Positions 10,794-20,004 of a stretch of 64,000 nt of DNA are shown here, piece by piece. The notes beneath the pieces are model-generated. The model was not told the origin of the DNA. It did not search any database and was given only the letters and a program-made list of their open reading frames with translations. This DNA comes from Pelobates cultripes (lineage: Eukaryota; Chordata; Amphibia; Anura; Pelobatidae), in assembly GCA_933207985.1 (NCBI GenBank), contig OW240921.1:18206323-18270322 (forward strand), read 5' to 3'. A program made the translations under genes and the position numbers. Position 1 is the first letter of the stretch. The number at the start of each line of letters is the position of its first letter.

Positions 10794-13700
10794 CATAATG
10801 TTTAAAAGTAACTCTTTGAAAAAAAATGAAGGACACTCACTCTCATGACCAAAGGTGTTGCAGTTGTCCCCATCACAGCATTTAATATTCATTGAATATG
10901 TAGAAGAATCAGCACCGCCAATATCAAGATAACCCACATAATCACAGGGTATATTTTCAGTAACACATCCCTTGGTAATGGAACTGGAATCTTCACCAAC
11001 TGCAGGAATAAATTAGGATATTTGTCTTTCAATGCCTATATTTATTTAAATACAAATTGTTTACAGCAGAATACATTTATATCTTGGACTTGTTACATAA
11101 ACATCATTGCATTACAAATAAAATAATTTCTAGACATTGTGTTGATATTTTTCCAGCATCTGTGATGCAGCACTTTCCAGGGATAAATTGTTTTTGTCAG
11201 ATATTTTTTTGGCTCTTTCTTAGGTGCTTCCCCCATTACCCCTCTCTGTTGGCGGTACCTTAAAGTCAAGGTTCCATTCTAGATTATTCTTCTCCATCCA
11301 CACATTTGCTTTTAGCAAACTAATTATTTAAATGTTAATATCATACGTATGAGGACAACATCCTTACCAACATGTCCTTCACGGTCACTCTGCCTTTATC
11401 TAACCAAAATCCCATTATAGAATCCAAGCTCAGTGTAAAAAATGCTGCATATAATTACCATATCCCCATCAATTCTTCAAGTTCCTCTTAGTAGATCATG
11501 TCATAATTACACCAACTATCCGAGCATGATTGCTTAGTTTTATTATTTGGCAACATCCTTCGTCGCCACATTAAATAATTTGTAGAATCTTGTTACTTTC
11601 CCTAAAAAGAACATCTCTGGTTTCTCTCCATTCTTAGAAGGTTACCCCGAGCACCATGGATACATCAGTATTATAAAGTGGTTATGGTGCTTGGGCACTG
11701 TTTGTGAGAAGTAGACCCTACAATGCTGGAGAATATGAGCACTGACATTTAGATCTACTGAGTGTTCAAAAGCACATGGACAGCTGATTTCTCGTGTCCT
11801 TACACAGGTTGGTATTGGCTATTATTGGTACATGCCATCATTATCATTACTTTATAAAGCTTTTGAGTTCAACATATATTTTGTACTTACGGTAATGCAA
11901 AAAATTGGATCTCACAAAGCATTTGCGATCCCCATCGCAAGTCACAGGTTTTCCCTCACATGTTTTACCATTTACGTTGGTGCACTGGAGACAAGTTGTG
12001 CTACAAACTGAAAGATTAAGATGTGAGCTATTCACACAGGCTGTTTTAAAACGTTCTGAAAGGGTCAGACTAAGCACTCTAACAATTCTTTTTTAAAATG
12101 TTTAGTTCCATTGATTAATATATATATTTTTTTGTTTTTTTCCAATAGTCACAGGAAAAGCAAATTTACTTAGAAATATGTAATATTTCCATTTCACAAT
12201 GTAAAAAATGAAAGAATGAATAATTTAAGGTAACAAAGTTAAATACTAAAATGGTTACGTTGTATCAAAAAGAAAAAATATTGCTCTGGAAACAATTATT
12301 TAGTTAAAGAGATTACATGGAATCATTACTTTTTTTTATTTTTTGTTTTGTTTTTTTGGAGATAATGCAACTTCTTGTATTTTCCTGCCAAGACCTAGCT
12401 TTACTAAGGATTTCCATTCATGTGTAGGTTACCGAATATATAACAGTTGTTGAGCTGTTGCTCTCATGAGAGGCTGTTACCCCCTTCGTACTAGCGTTTT
12501 GACTTACAGTATGAGTTGACATGTTTAAAACAGTGGATCTTATAGCTGACCCTATATCTATGGCTGCCTTTATGTTAGCAATCTACATTTTTATCTATAT
12601 TTAATATGCATGTTATCAATCTGTGATGCAAATGTAGCAACATATGCTGACTTTTTGTTGTACTATTATGTTACAAAAAAAACCCTACAATTTGAAAAAA
12701 ATGTAAATGGAATTTTGTATTAAATTTAATATATTAGTAGGAGAGATACCTCGTATGGGTAGGTGGGGATTTAATGCTGTATTAAATCTGATTTTAGATC
12801 ATCCCTCTACTAGCATTCCTAACTGACTTGATTAGAATACTGAGCTATTTAAAAGAATAACCTTTAATCAATCTCTACTGGATACCTGGAGATTACACAT
12901 TTTTACTTACATCCCCACAATAGCTACGCTCATAACAATAATCTATTTTTCATATGGCAGCACTGTATATATTGTGCGTAATACTGTAAGATTCCTATAA
13001 AACCTTAGTCTGATCAGCAGTTATAATTAGCTGTTTAAGTTTACACAGCAATTTCTCAGGCCTCAGTGGTTGCTGCAAGACTCAATGAGGTATATACAAT
13101 GAGGTATTTAGGGTAATCAACTTATATTTTGATATAGTTGGCTTATCACAGATGACAGTATTGACAGTGTGTAAGGCTTATATTAGAGGTGAAGACAAAG
13201 AATATGAGAATATTATATTAGAGGTGTCCTGATTGCTATATCTTCTAAATGTCTAAAAGAAAATCTAGAGAAAGAAAAATAATTGATTGACAGACTCTGC
13301 TCCCATGAGTCAGAGCATAAAAGATCTCTTGATTGAGGGACAGAGCCAACTACAGAGCTAAATGGCCACACTCTGAGAGAGCTCCGTAGCATCGAACAGT
13401 TATTCAGCAATCATCGGTCTCCCACTCCACGATAGGACACCCTAAATGATCCCTGTCGTCCCACCAGACATAAAAAAAAACAGCCTGCTGGAAAATCGTG
13501 CGCCCTTAGTATGTTTTTCCGCTATAATGCAGACTTCCATGTGGGCGCGCAAGGCCCCAATATGGTGCTTGAATCCTCCAACATTGGCTCGGTTTTTATT
13601 CAGTCCAGAGGGCACAGAAGCCTCACTGTTTACAGCCGATACTGACCTGAAGGCAATCATCAGAAGCTTGCCTCTGAAGTGGATCCTGGCTGCAATGCTA

Positions 13701-16700
13701 AGTAAGCTGGAAGTGTCCTTCCAAACAAAATTAAAGACCATATGAGCTGTCATCCGCCATGTTGGGGACAGGGTGAATACCCTTGAGGGTGACAGATCTA
13801 TTGTGCTCTCAAATCCAGCAACTACAAGCGACAGTAGAGGCAAATACCTCCCAAATCTTCACTATGCATAGGCTGATAGATGACAGGAGGAGACATAACA
13901 ACTGCCACATTAAAGGTATGCCAGAACAGGACTAATTTGATTTAACTGTTACTCTTCAAGAATTATTTAATTTGATTTTAAACAGACCAACCGTTGACAC
14001 CCCAGTGCTACTAGACAGAGCACATAGAGCCCTGGGCCCTTGCCGTGCCCCTACAATACAACCTAAAGATGTAATATCCAGAATTCACTATTTTACACTA
14101 AAAGAAGGTATCCTGCTCATACTGCATCAATCCTCCCAGCCTCTCCTGTACCACAACAACCCAAATTTAAATCTATTCAGACCTATCCTGGATAGGTCTT
14201 CCAGCTAGACGTGTACTGCATCCCTGACTGACCTTCTCACATCCAGCTACTGGTGGGGATACCCCTTTGCGTTGCTAGTGACTTATAAAGGAAAACCACA
14301 AGTACTCCATACAGAGAAGGACTTTGCTTCTTTCACTCAAGCACTGGATCTCCCAGATGTCCATATTTAGGATTGGTATGGTCTGGTGCAAACCCCACCC
14401 TCCTCACAATTACCACAGCATCAACAGTGGCAATCTACAGCCAAGAAAAGAAGGAATTAACATATCGACACATATTCTGGATCACCCTTCCCCAAAAGCA
14501 CTCCAAACCACCATTAACCTTCTCCCCTACTCTGCTGATCAGGAACTCATGGATTACAATTATTTATATTGACCCACAAAGGAATTTGTGTCTGCCCTTA
14601 CTCCTTTTACCATATTGTACCCAAGTGTACCCTCTTTGGAAATGTTACATACCATTGTTGAAATTGCTGTGCCTCACATTTTTCCAACTTCAGAAATGTG
14701 TTAACCTAGCCTTCAGACACAACTCATGATGACAATTCACTTACTGTCTGATCCACAAGTCCACCACCACAAATATTAACTTTGGTATTCAAACCTACCT
14801 CTTGCTCTATATTTCACATGGTAATCTGGAGTACAACTCTCTGCCACATCAGGATGAGCAAGAAGGTTATTTTATTGTTTGTCTCCAATGTTTATAATGA
14901 CATGTGCTTAGATTATAACTGGGAACTGTTAGGACTCTGCCTATGCACCCTCCTTCTGCCCTCCATTCCCCTTCTTTATTTCCTACAGCCTGTGCTTTAC
15001 TTCATACCCATATCTTCCCACCCGCTCTCCCTCATACTACTCTTGACTGGCCCCACATATCCTAGGATTGCAGTCATGTGGAATTCCACCATATGCCGAT
15101 ATGACTTGGATGGGGGTATTCACTACACTATTTGTTGTTAGATGGTGTTACGGTTCTCTTTTATCTCACACAAAAAACCCCCCCCAAAAAACTAAACAGC
15201 TTGGTTTTGACTGAGGTGGAAAATAGGTGAGCTTACCCAGCCTTGCTGGCATTAAAATTTACTGACCCTTGAGTCATTCCAGATTAACCATATACTAATT
15301 CCATTATGTAATTCCTAACACTGGTAAAACCTTAGTTACTCCACTCACATCAGATCAGCAGATACTCATGCCTCATATTGACCACAGGCTACTGATAACT
15401 GTTTTAAGCCCACTACATTGTTATCTATGTTCCATTTCCTATTCCTGATTGCCCCGGATAATTTCTTATATACTAGGGTAGAACATTCTGTCCTTACTAA
15501 CATCAATCCTCCTTCTTAATTCCTTAACCAATTCCTTTGCCTTTTAGGCATACATGACAGTGTAACATTATTAGGATAATTTATCAGTGGATTATTACCT
15601 CCCCTAGGGGATAGTTACCATCGAGATTGGTGATTTCTAACTGATTTCTGTGTTCTTACAGTTTTATTTTTGTTGTATTTATTTTCATTGTATATAGTTT
15701 GTTTTTGCTTTGCGTGTGGGGTTGGACCAGGGCTTCTCTGCTCTGCAGTTGCGTTGTTATGGCTACCCTCCATGTGGTCACCCTAAATGCTAAGCGCTAG
15801 GCTTTTAAACTCAATTAACTTATTTGACACTTGGCATATCACACACCCTCAGTCCAGAGACCACTCCTTTTATTCCACAGCAACGGGAACCTACACCAGA
15901 ATAGACTTGCTATTTTTACCACATAGATTCCTACACTTAATTCTCTCCTGTGAATACGGATCAGTTACATGGTCTAATCACTCACCCCTGTCTTTTGTGA
16001 TTCAGACACCCTTCCTACCAATAGAAACTCCTACATAGAAACTTAATGAACCTTTTCTAAACAACCCAGACAAAGTATCTCAGTTTACCAAATCTCTCCA
16101 ACAATACTTCAAAGAAAATACTCACCCATCAATATCACCCACAATCACCTGGGAAGCACACAAATGCGTTATTCAAGGGGAACTTATTGCCTTTCGCTTC
16201 AAGGCTCAAAAAACATGACAAACATGTTAATTCACTTACAACTAGAAAACTTCAATAAGAGGCACAACTCCTTCGATTTACACAAACAATTAACAGGGAA
16301 AAGGTCAGAGCTTCAACAACTTTTGAACGCACAATTCTTACGTCGGTTAATCTTGCTGCAATACTCATACTATGCTCATGGTAGTAAATGTGGCCACTTA
16401 TTAGCAAAACCTCTGCAGAACACTAGGCAATCAATCTATATCATGAATATCTAAAAACCCATGGAGAATCTTCTCAATTAACACAAGATAATCTGGTAGC
16501 CTTTCATAATGCTTTACCAACTTTGACAATATTCGCAACACACCACCCATACAACAGGGTATAGAACATTTCCTCTCTACCAGAATAAAACACACCATCC
16601 CTAGAAACATTCTTCCAACTTTTGACTCCTAAACTCACAAAGGAGTTTGAGACAATTGTTACAGGCCTGCCACTTGGTAAAAGCCCTGCCCCAGACAGCT

Positions 16701-18422
16701 TCACAGGCAAATACTTTTAAACATTCTTACTAACCCTCACTGATCCTTTTCTGAATGCCTTCAATTCTCTAACTACCTTTACTACTCTCCCAGAATCGGC
16801 CTTGGAAGCCCACTTTTTCTCTCATACCCAAAGCTGGGAAAGACTTAACTGCGGAAGCTATTGCCCCTATCTCCCTCATAAACATAGACTTACATTTTTT
16901 TACAAAGATACTAGCTAACCATCTCTGACCTCTATTGCAAGTCTTAGTAGAGCCTGACTGTAACAGATCACCTGGCACCCCGACTGGGTACCTCCGTTGA
17001 TGGTTGCTCCTAGTGCTTCCCGAGGGCTCCAAGCACTCCACTTGACACCATAAGCACTGCAGACCCCACGAACCGCCTCAGCTTGGTTGGGCTCTCGCTG
17101 CCTCCTACAACAAGGCTCCAGGCTCCAGTGGGTGAACCTCTCTTCCTTCAGAGGGCGAAGCAGGAACAAGCTCTTAAAAGAACTTAGTGATTATAGCCAG
17201 TGGAGTATACTGCGTATAGCAATCTCCAGTGTAGATGTAGCCTTTTCCCCCACACACATGAGACGAGGCTCTATGTTGAGGGTAAAACAGGAACGCAGCA
17301 GTCTGATGCTTTCCTATGGGGAGCTCTAATGCGCATGCGTGGCATTGCCGCGCAAGCGCATTAGGTCTCCCCAGCCGGTGGGCGGGATCAGTCTCACCCA
17401 CCGGCCGACGTAATGCAGAGGAGGAGCGGGGGGTGGTTTCGGGTCACTGCCGCACCTCCTTTGCATTACATCACCGGCTGGGCCGCGCCGGCATGTGCCT
17501 TAGGTCTCCCCGGCCGGTGGGCGGGATCAGTCTCACTCACTGGCCGATGTAATGCAGAAGAGGAGCGGCGGTGGTTTCTGGTCACCGCCGCTCCTCCTCT
17601 GCATTACATCACCGGCCGGGGAGACCTAATGCGCATGCATTTCCTCTCTACCAGAATAAAACACACAATCCTTAGAAACATTCTTCCAACTTTTGACTCC
17701 CCTAAACTCACAAAGGAGTTTGAGACAATTGTGACAGGCCTGCTGAAGAGCAACTGGGGATTGGGAGGTGGCAGGGAGAGGGGACCTGCAGTGCCAGGAA
17801 AATGGATTGTTTTCCTGGCACTGGAGAGTCCCTTTAAATTAATCCCTGGAGGTTCTCTGTGTGGATCTTGTGGTCTGCAACTTCTATGGGTGCAGACCAC
17901 TTGTACGGCTGTCTCCGTTCTGAGCTTTTCCTGAGACGTAGCTCTGCAATGCTCTGAATCATGGAGAAGCACCACATTGTGAGGTAGAGTTACCTGTGTT
18001 GTCTGCACCTGCTGGAGGTACACACCACAACAGGCTTCCTTAATGTATGGGCACTGGGGTGCTATGGGTGAGCTAGAAAGATCACCTGATCTCCCCAACT
18101 GGTCTGGCAGGCTTGCCTGCCATACAAAGGCATCTAGTTCCATAGGTTGCTGATTCTTTTGCCTTAAACTCTAGATGTTACAATAAAGCAAGTGTAGTGT
18201 TTCTTCATATCTCAGTATGTTCAGTGAGGAACAGAAATTAAAATGGGCTACCTGTGTTACGTATGTGTGGTTGCTGTTTTTGCGGTATTCAGGTATGTGG
18301 GGATGTCTGTGGTGTTACGTTTATGTATGTGGGCTATTTGTGGTATTTTGATAAAAGATCTTACCTGCTGTAGGTACAGCTAGAAATAGGCATAGAATCA
18401 CTGCTAAAGAGGTCATTCTCAT
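5220..18422 (-). CDS. Secreted two-LU-domain protein, PLA2-inhibitor-gamma/PINLYP-like (copy A)
   Basis: A complete spliced gene: exons 18365-18422, 11891-12007, 10841-10999, 7539-7688 and 5220-5338 on the minus strand, 603 nt including the stop, 200 residues. Every junction is GT-AG and every intron is phase 1, so the exons chain without adjustment. Residues 1-19 form a hydrophobic signal peptide (MRMTSLAVILCLFLAVPTA). Residues 20-111 form a first Ly6/uPAR domain, starting CSTTCLQC and ending with the family signature CCDGDNCN. Residues 112-200 form a second domain (KTCPTC, later TFTCT at the C terminus) lacking the final CC-x-CN motif, as in PLI-gamma proteins. Length and exon plan fit that family. 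Known relatives are circulating phospholipase A2 inhibitors and, in amphibians, sodefrin-precursor-like pheromones; which role applies here cannot be told from sequence. The product should be extracellular and disulfide-rich. No GPI-anchor signal is seen. Confidence 0.9.
6519..6979. mobile_element. T2/Kolobok-like MITE (shared with copy B)
   Basis: Bounded by TTAA at 6519-6522 and 6976-6979, with inverted ends TTAAAGGGACAC and GTGTCCCTTTAA. The TTAAAGGRR start with TTAA target matches the Xenopus T2 MITE family (Kolobok superfamily). The same insertion is at 46203-46650 in copy B, so it predates the duplication. It lies in intron 4 of the gene. Confidence 0.8.
7539..7688 (-). CDS. Coding exon 4 (first half of LU domain 2), copy A
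   Basis: 150 nt between acceptor ATCACAG and donor GTAAAT, phase 1. It encodes EGKTCPTC, NEECVPETDMVC and DDLCYTYVG, a second domain with the same cysteine logic as exon 2. Three residues differ from copy B. Confidence 0.9.
7935..8605. repeat. GT-rich minisatellite inside the hAT-like element
   Basis: Degenerate tandem units of roughly 14-20 bp built from GTGTGTGAGGGTGCTGT. The long His/Thr-rich frames on the minus strand and Cys/Val-rich frames on the plus strand are translations of this array, not genes. Confidence 0.9.
8691..8767. repeat. Two adjacent perfect hairpins in the hAT-like element
   Basis: Stem 1 pairs GAGAGTGAACTCTA (8691-8704) with TAGAGTTCACTCTC (8716-8729). Stem 2 pairs GAGATCTGAG (8732-8741) with CTCAGATCTC (8758-8767), extended by GTTG/CAAC. 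A decayed version lies near 10350-10430 and in copy B near 49120-49210. Confidence 0.75.
9830..10530. mobile_element. Older relative of the hAT-like minisatellite element
   Basis: A GT minisatellite (about 9836-10230, units near GTGTGTGAGGGGTGCAGT) followed by a unique part (about 10290-10530) that is clearly related to 8640-8870: both have CCCTxGTGGTC, GAGTGAACT, CTACAGTTCACCCTCGTGAGATC-like blocks and GTGAGGGAGATC. The equivalent in copy B (about 48790-49300) has a shorter array, so this insertion predates the duplication while its minisatellite has changed length since. Confidence 0.65.
10752..10792. repeat. (TA)n microsatellite
   Basis: About 40 bp of pure TA repeat in intron 3; only a few units at the matching place in copy B (near 49528). 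Confidence 0.9.
10841..10999 (-). CDS. Coding exon 3 (second half of LU domain 1), copy A
   Basis: 159 nt between acceptor TTCCTGCAG and donor GTGAGT, phase 1. It encodes KGCVTENIPC and the diagnostic CCDGDNCN that closes a Ly6/uPAR domain. Eight of its 53 residues differ from copy B, clustered between the YVG and NIKCC motifs, that is in one loop region. Confidence 0.9.
11060..11725. other. Copy-A-specific segment in intron 2, unassigned
   Basis: Copy B jumps from about 49775 to 49860 with only a short different linker, so this roughly 600-bp stretch is an insertion in A or a deletion in B. It has no long open frame. Near 11660-11700 it carries a 'gtggttatggtgcttgggcac' phrase typical of MITE-like repeats elsewhere in the window. 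Confidence 0.45.
11891..12007 (-). CDS. Coding exon 2 (first half of LU domain 1), copy A
   Basis: 117 nt between acceptor TCTTTCAG and donor GTAAGT, phase 1 on both sides. It encodes the first finger: CSTTCLQC, KTCEGKPVTC and DRKCFV, giving the cysteine spacing of the uPAR/Ly6 family. Copy B differs at three residues in the KPVT stretch (four nucleotide changes, none silent). Confidence 0.9.
12110..13200. other. Intron 1 sequence, no feature seen
   Basis: AT-rich intronic DNA. About 350 bp (12360-12710) matches copy B almost without change, yet I see no coding signal, RNA gene or bounded repeat in it. Confidence 0.4.
13972..14208 (+). pseudogene. L1-type ORF1 C-terminal fragment
   Basis: Open for 78 codons. 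It carries LDRAHRALGPCRAP, a basic stretch, then VISRIHYFTLKEGIL, matching the RRM/C-terminal region of L1 ORF1 RNA-binding proteins by family knowledge. The preceding frame is disrupted, so it is a pseudogene fragment. The copy B version is at 52079-52315. Confidence 0.65.
15787..16038 (+). pseudogene. L1-type ORF2 endonuclease C-terminal fragment
   Basis: 83 codons containing DTWHITHPQSRDHSFYS, TYTRIDLLFLP and a later WSNHSPLSF, which correspond to the D/R-x-D and S-DH regions of apurinic-type LINE endonucleases. Present only in copy A because the matching part of copy B is deleted. Confidence 0.65.
16567..16669. repeat. 103-bp L1 segment, first occurrence
   Basis: This stretch (catttcctctctaccagaat ... 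gacaattgttacaggcctg) recurs at 17638-17742 with a handful of differences. Copy B also has both occurrences (53221-53325 and 54155-54250). Confidence 0.85.
16959..17315 (-). mobile_element. LTR fragment (same family as 60721-61986)
   Basis: Begins TGTAACAGATCACCTGGCAC and follows the same course as 60721 onward: 'ccccgactgggtac', 'cagcttggttggg', 'ccagtgggt', then 'agtgattatag'. Read on the minus strand it is the 3' end of an LTR ending in TGTTACA. It interrupts the L1-like reverse transcriptase. It is shared with copy B (53615-53955). Confidence 0.55.
17316..17838. mobile_element. GC-rich MITE-like composite
   Basis: An island of high GC with repeated units: GCGCATGCG, 'ggccggtgggcgggatcag' (three times), and 'taatgcagaggaggagcgg' inverted against 'ctcctcctctgcattac'. 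It ends with the hairpin GTGCCAGGAAAA...TTTTCCTGGCAC and GAGAGTCCCTTTAAA, the same end structure as the 48231-48691 MITE. The 103-bp L1 segment (17638-17742) is embedded in it. Copy B has a shorter version (53960-54337). Confidence 0.55.
18365..18422 (-). CDS. Coding exon 1 (signal peptide), copy A
   Basis: Start codon at 18420-18422, donor GTAAGA immediately after 18365. It encodes 19 residues plus one base. A second in-frame ATG lies two codons downstream (MRM); the first is chosen because nothing argues against it. Upstream on the minus strand a pyrimidine-rich run ending TTCCAG (near 18516) looks like a splice acceptor, so this exon probably carries about 90 nt of 5' UTR and is not the first exon. 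The coding part is identical to copy B. Confidence 0.9.
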
Positions 18423-19094
18423 AGCCTTGATAACCTTTGTATGATAACTTGGTCAGTATGGTCCAGATATGGAAATTAGGTGATTTAATTGGAAAAGGCA
18501 AAACTCCAATCGAAAGCTGGAATACAAAGAGTGGAACAAAAAGTGTGCAACTAACATGTGATATATACAAATCTTTGATAGCATATAGTTAAGAGGAGTT
18601 TCAGTTTAAAAAAATATTCCTACAATCTTTCTTCTCCTATCCTCTACCCCTTATTCTTCATAATGTCCTTTATATTTTTATCTGTTATGTTTTTAACTTT
18701 AACATTTACTTTTTCTTTCTAACACCGTTACAGACCTTAATAATATTCTCTTCAATTATTCTTTAAAGCTGCGTCTCTGTTTACTCCTGGACAAGTTGGT
18801 AGGGGGAGCATGACTCGTGCCCATGGATTATTAGCTAGATTAAAAAGTGTTGCACATTTTTATGGGTTTAAGGAGATATGGGGAGAGGAGATTCACCAGT
18901 CGTCAGGAACAGTTGAGGGAACCCGACTGAATTTCTCATCCTCCCACCCTAGTTCTGGGAAACTTGTTTTTTGACATCTTGTTGTTTGTTTCTTGTGCTG
19001 GAGAACTGTCTGCTGGGCAACCGCCCAACAGCTGACAGGGCTATGGATAATAAGTGCCCTTATCCACTGTAGAATGGGCCCTATGGCTTATTCT

Positions 19095-19194
19095 NNNNNN
19101 NNNNNNNNNNNNNNNNNNNNNNNNNNNNNNNNNNNNNNNNNNNNNNNNNNNNNNNNNNNNNNNNNNNNNNNNNNNNNNNNNNNNNNNNNNNNNN
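19095..19194. other. Assembly gap of 100 N
   Basis: Exactly 100 undetermined bases. The flanks 'ggcttattct' and 'ggggcaacgg' are directly adjacent in copy B (junction at 55649/55650), so the gap is probably a placeholder of arbitrary size. Confidence 0.95.
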
Positions 19195-20004
19195 GGGGCA
19201 ACGGTGGGGATGTAGAGATGGTGCAGCAGTCATGTATTTTCACCTTTATCTCTCCCTTTCTCTGTTTATATGTTTCCTTTTGTGTACAAGTGTGTGTCTT
19301 GCGCGTGCTCTACCCATAATATATACATAGGAGGTTCATCTTAGTTCTGTATTTATCTGTTAACCCTGTCACTTTTCTTTCCTGTATATTGTACCTAGGG
19401 TTCTTGGCATCTGGGAAGGAAATATATGTTGGCATCCGAACTTAATTTTTTGTGTGTCTCACTGCACCCTTCAATCCTCTTTTGTTAGGTAAATTACACA
19501 CACATAATCACATTATAATATATATATATATATATAAATATACTTCCATTGGCTTTCCTGAACTCAGCCCTTCAACTGACTGAGAGTGTAAACTGATCGC
19601 ATTCAGTAATAAGCTGAGCCATGAGAGCTATGCAATTACCATTCACCTTACTTGTTTTCTAAGGGAAGAGAATGCTTAGGAACTTCAAACTCTCCTGTGT
19701 CAATAGTACAGACAGGGAGCAGCACCAGATGAACTGCAGGCAAAGCATCAAACCATTCAAAGATGGAATAACTGTTTACAATGGGGGATGAGGCACTCTA
19801 AACACTATAACCACAATAGTGAGCAATATAGCTATAGTGACTATGGTGCTTGGAGTGTTCCTTTACATTTTAGATTGTTGTTCAAAGGGTCATTTAAAGC
19901 AGAATCAAAGAGAAAACACATTAAATGTAAACTTACACAAAATGTTTTGAGCTACTACGCACTAACAAGAAAAAAATTATATTGAGTAAATATAGTGTAG
20001 TATG

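Larger units (their letters stand above)
13210..16958 (+). mobile_element. Degenerate L1/Tx1-type LINE (shared, partly deleted in B)
   Basis: Plus-strand remnant inside intron 1. An ORF1-like part lies at about 13446-14210 and includes LDRAHRALGP, then HYFTLKEGILLIL, which are conserved phrases of L1-type ORF1 proteins. An endonuclease C-terminal part lies at about 15787-16040 (DTWHITHPQSRDHSFYS, RIDLLFL). The start of the reverse transcriptase follows at about 16620-16950 (LTKEFETIV, LGKSPAPDSFTGKYF, and a frame reading PYLPHKHRLTFFYKD). It is cut off at 16958 by an LTR fragment. Frameshifts and stops are frequent. In copy B (51330-53614) about 1.46 kb corresponding to 15105-16566 is missing. 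Confidence 0.75.

Noticed and set aside
17604..18143. A 179-codon minus-strand frame
   Set aside because: It covers MITE, L1 fragment and intron sequence, has no family resemblance, and is shortened by changes in copy B.
5220..18422. Naming the gene specifically as a sodefrin-type pheromone or as a PLA2 inhibitor
   Set aside because: Both groups share the two-LU-domain plan and rapid evolution; the sequence alone does not decide between them, so only the family level is given.
18993..19319. A 108-codon frame spanning the N gap
   Set aside because: It is open only because it crosses 100 undetermined bases.
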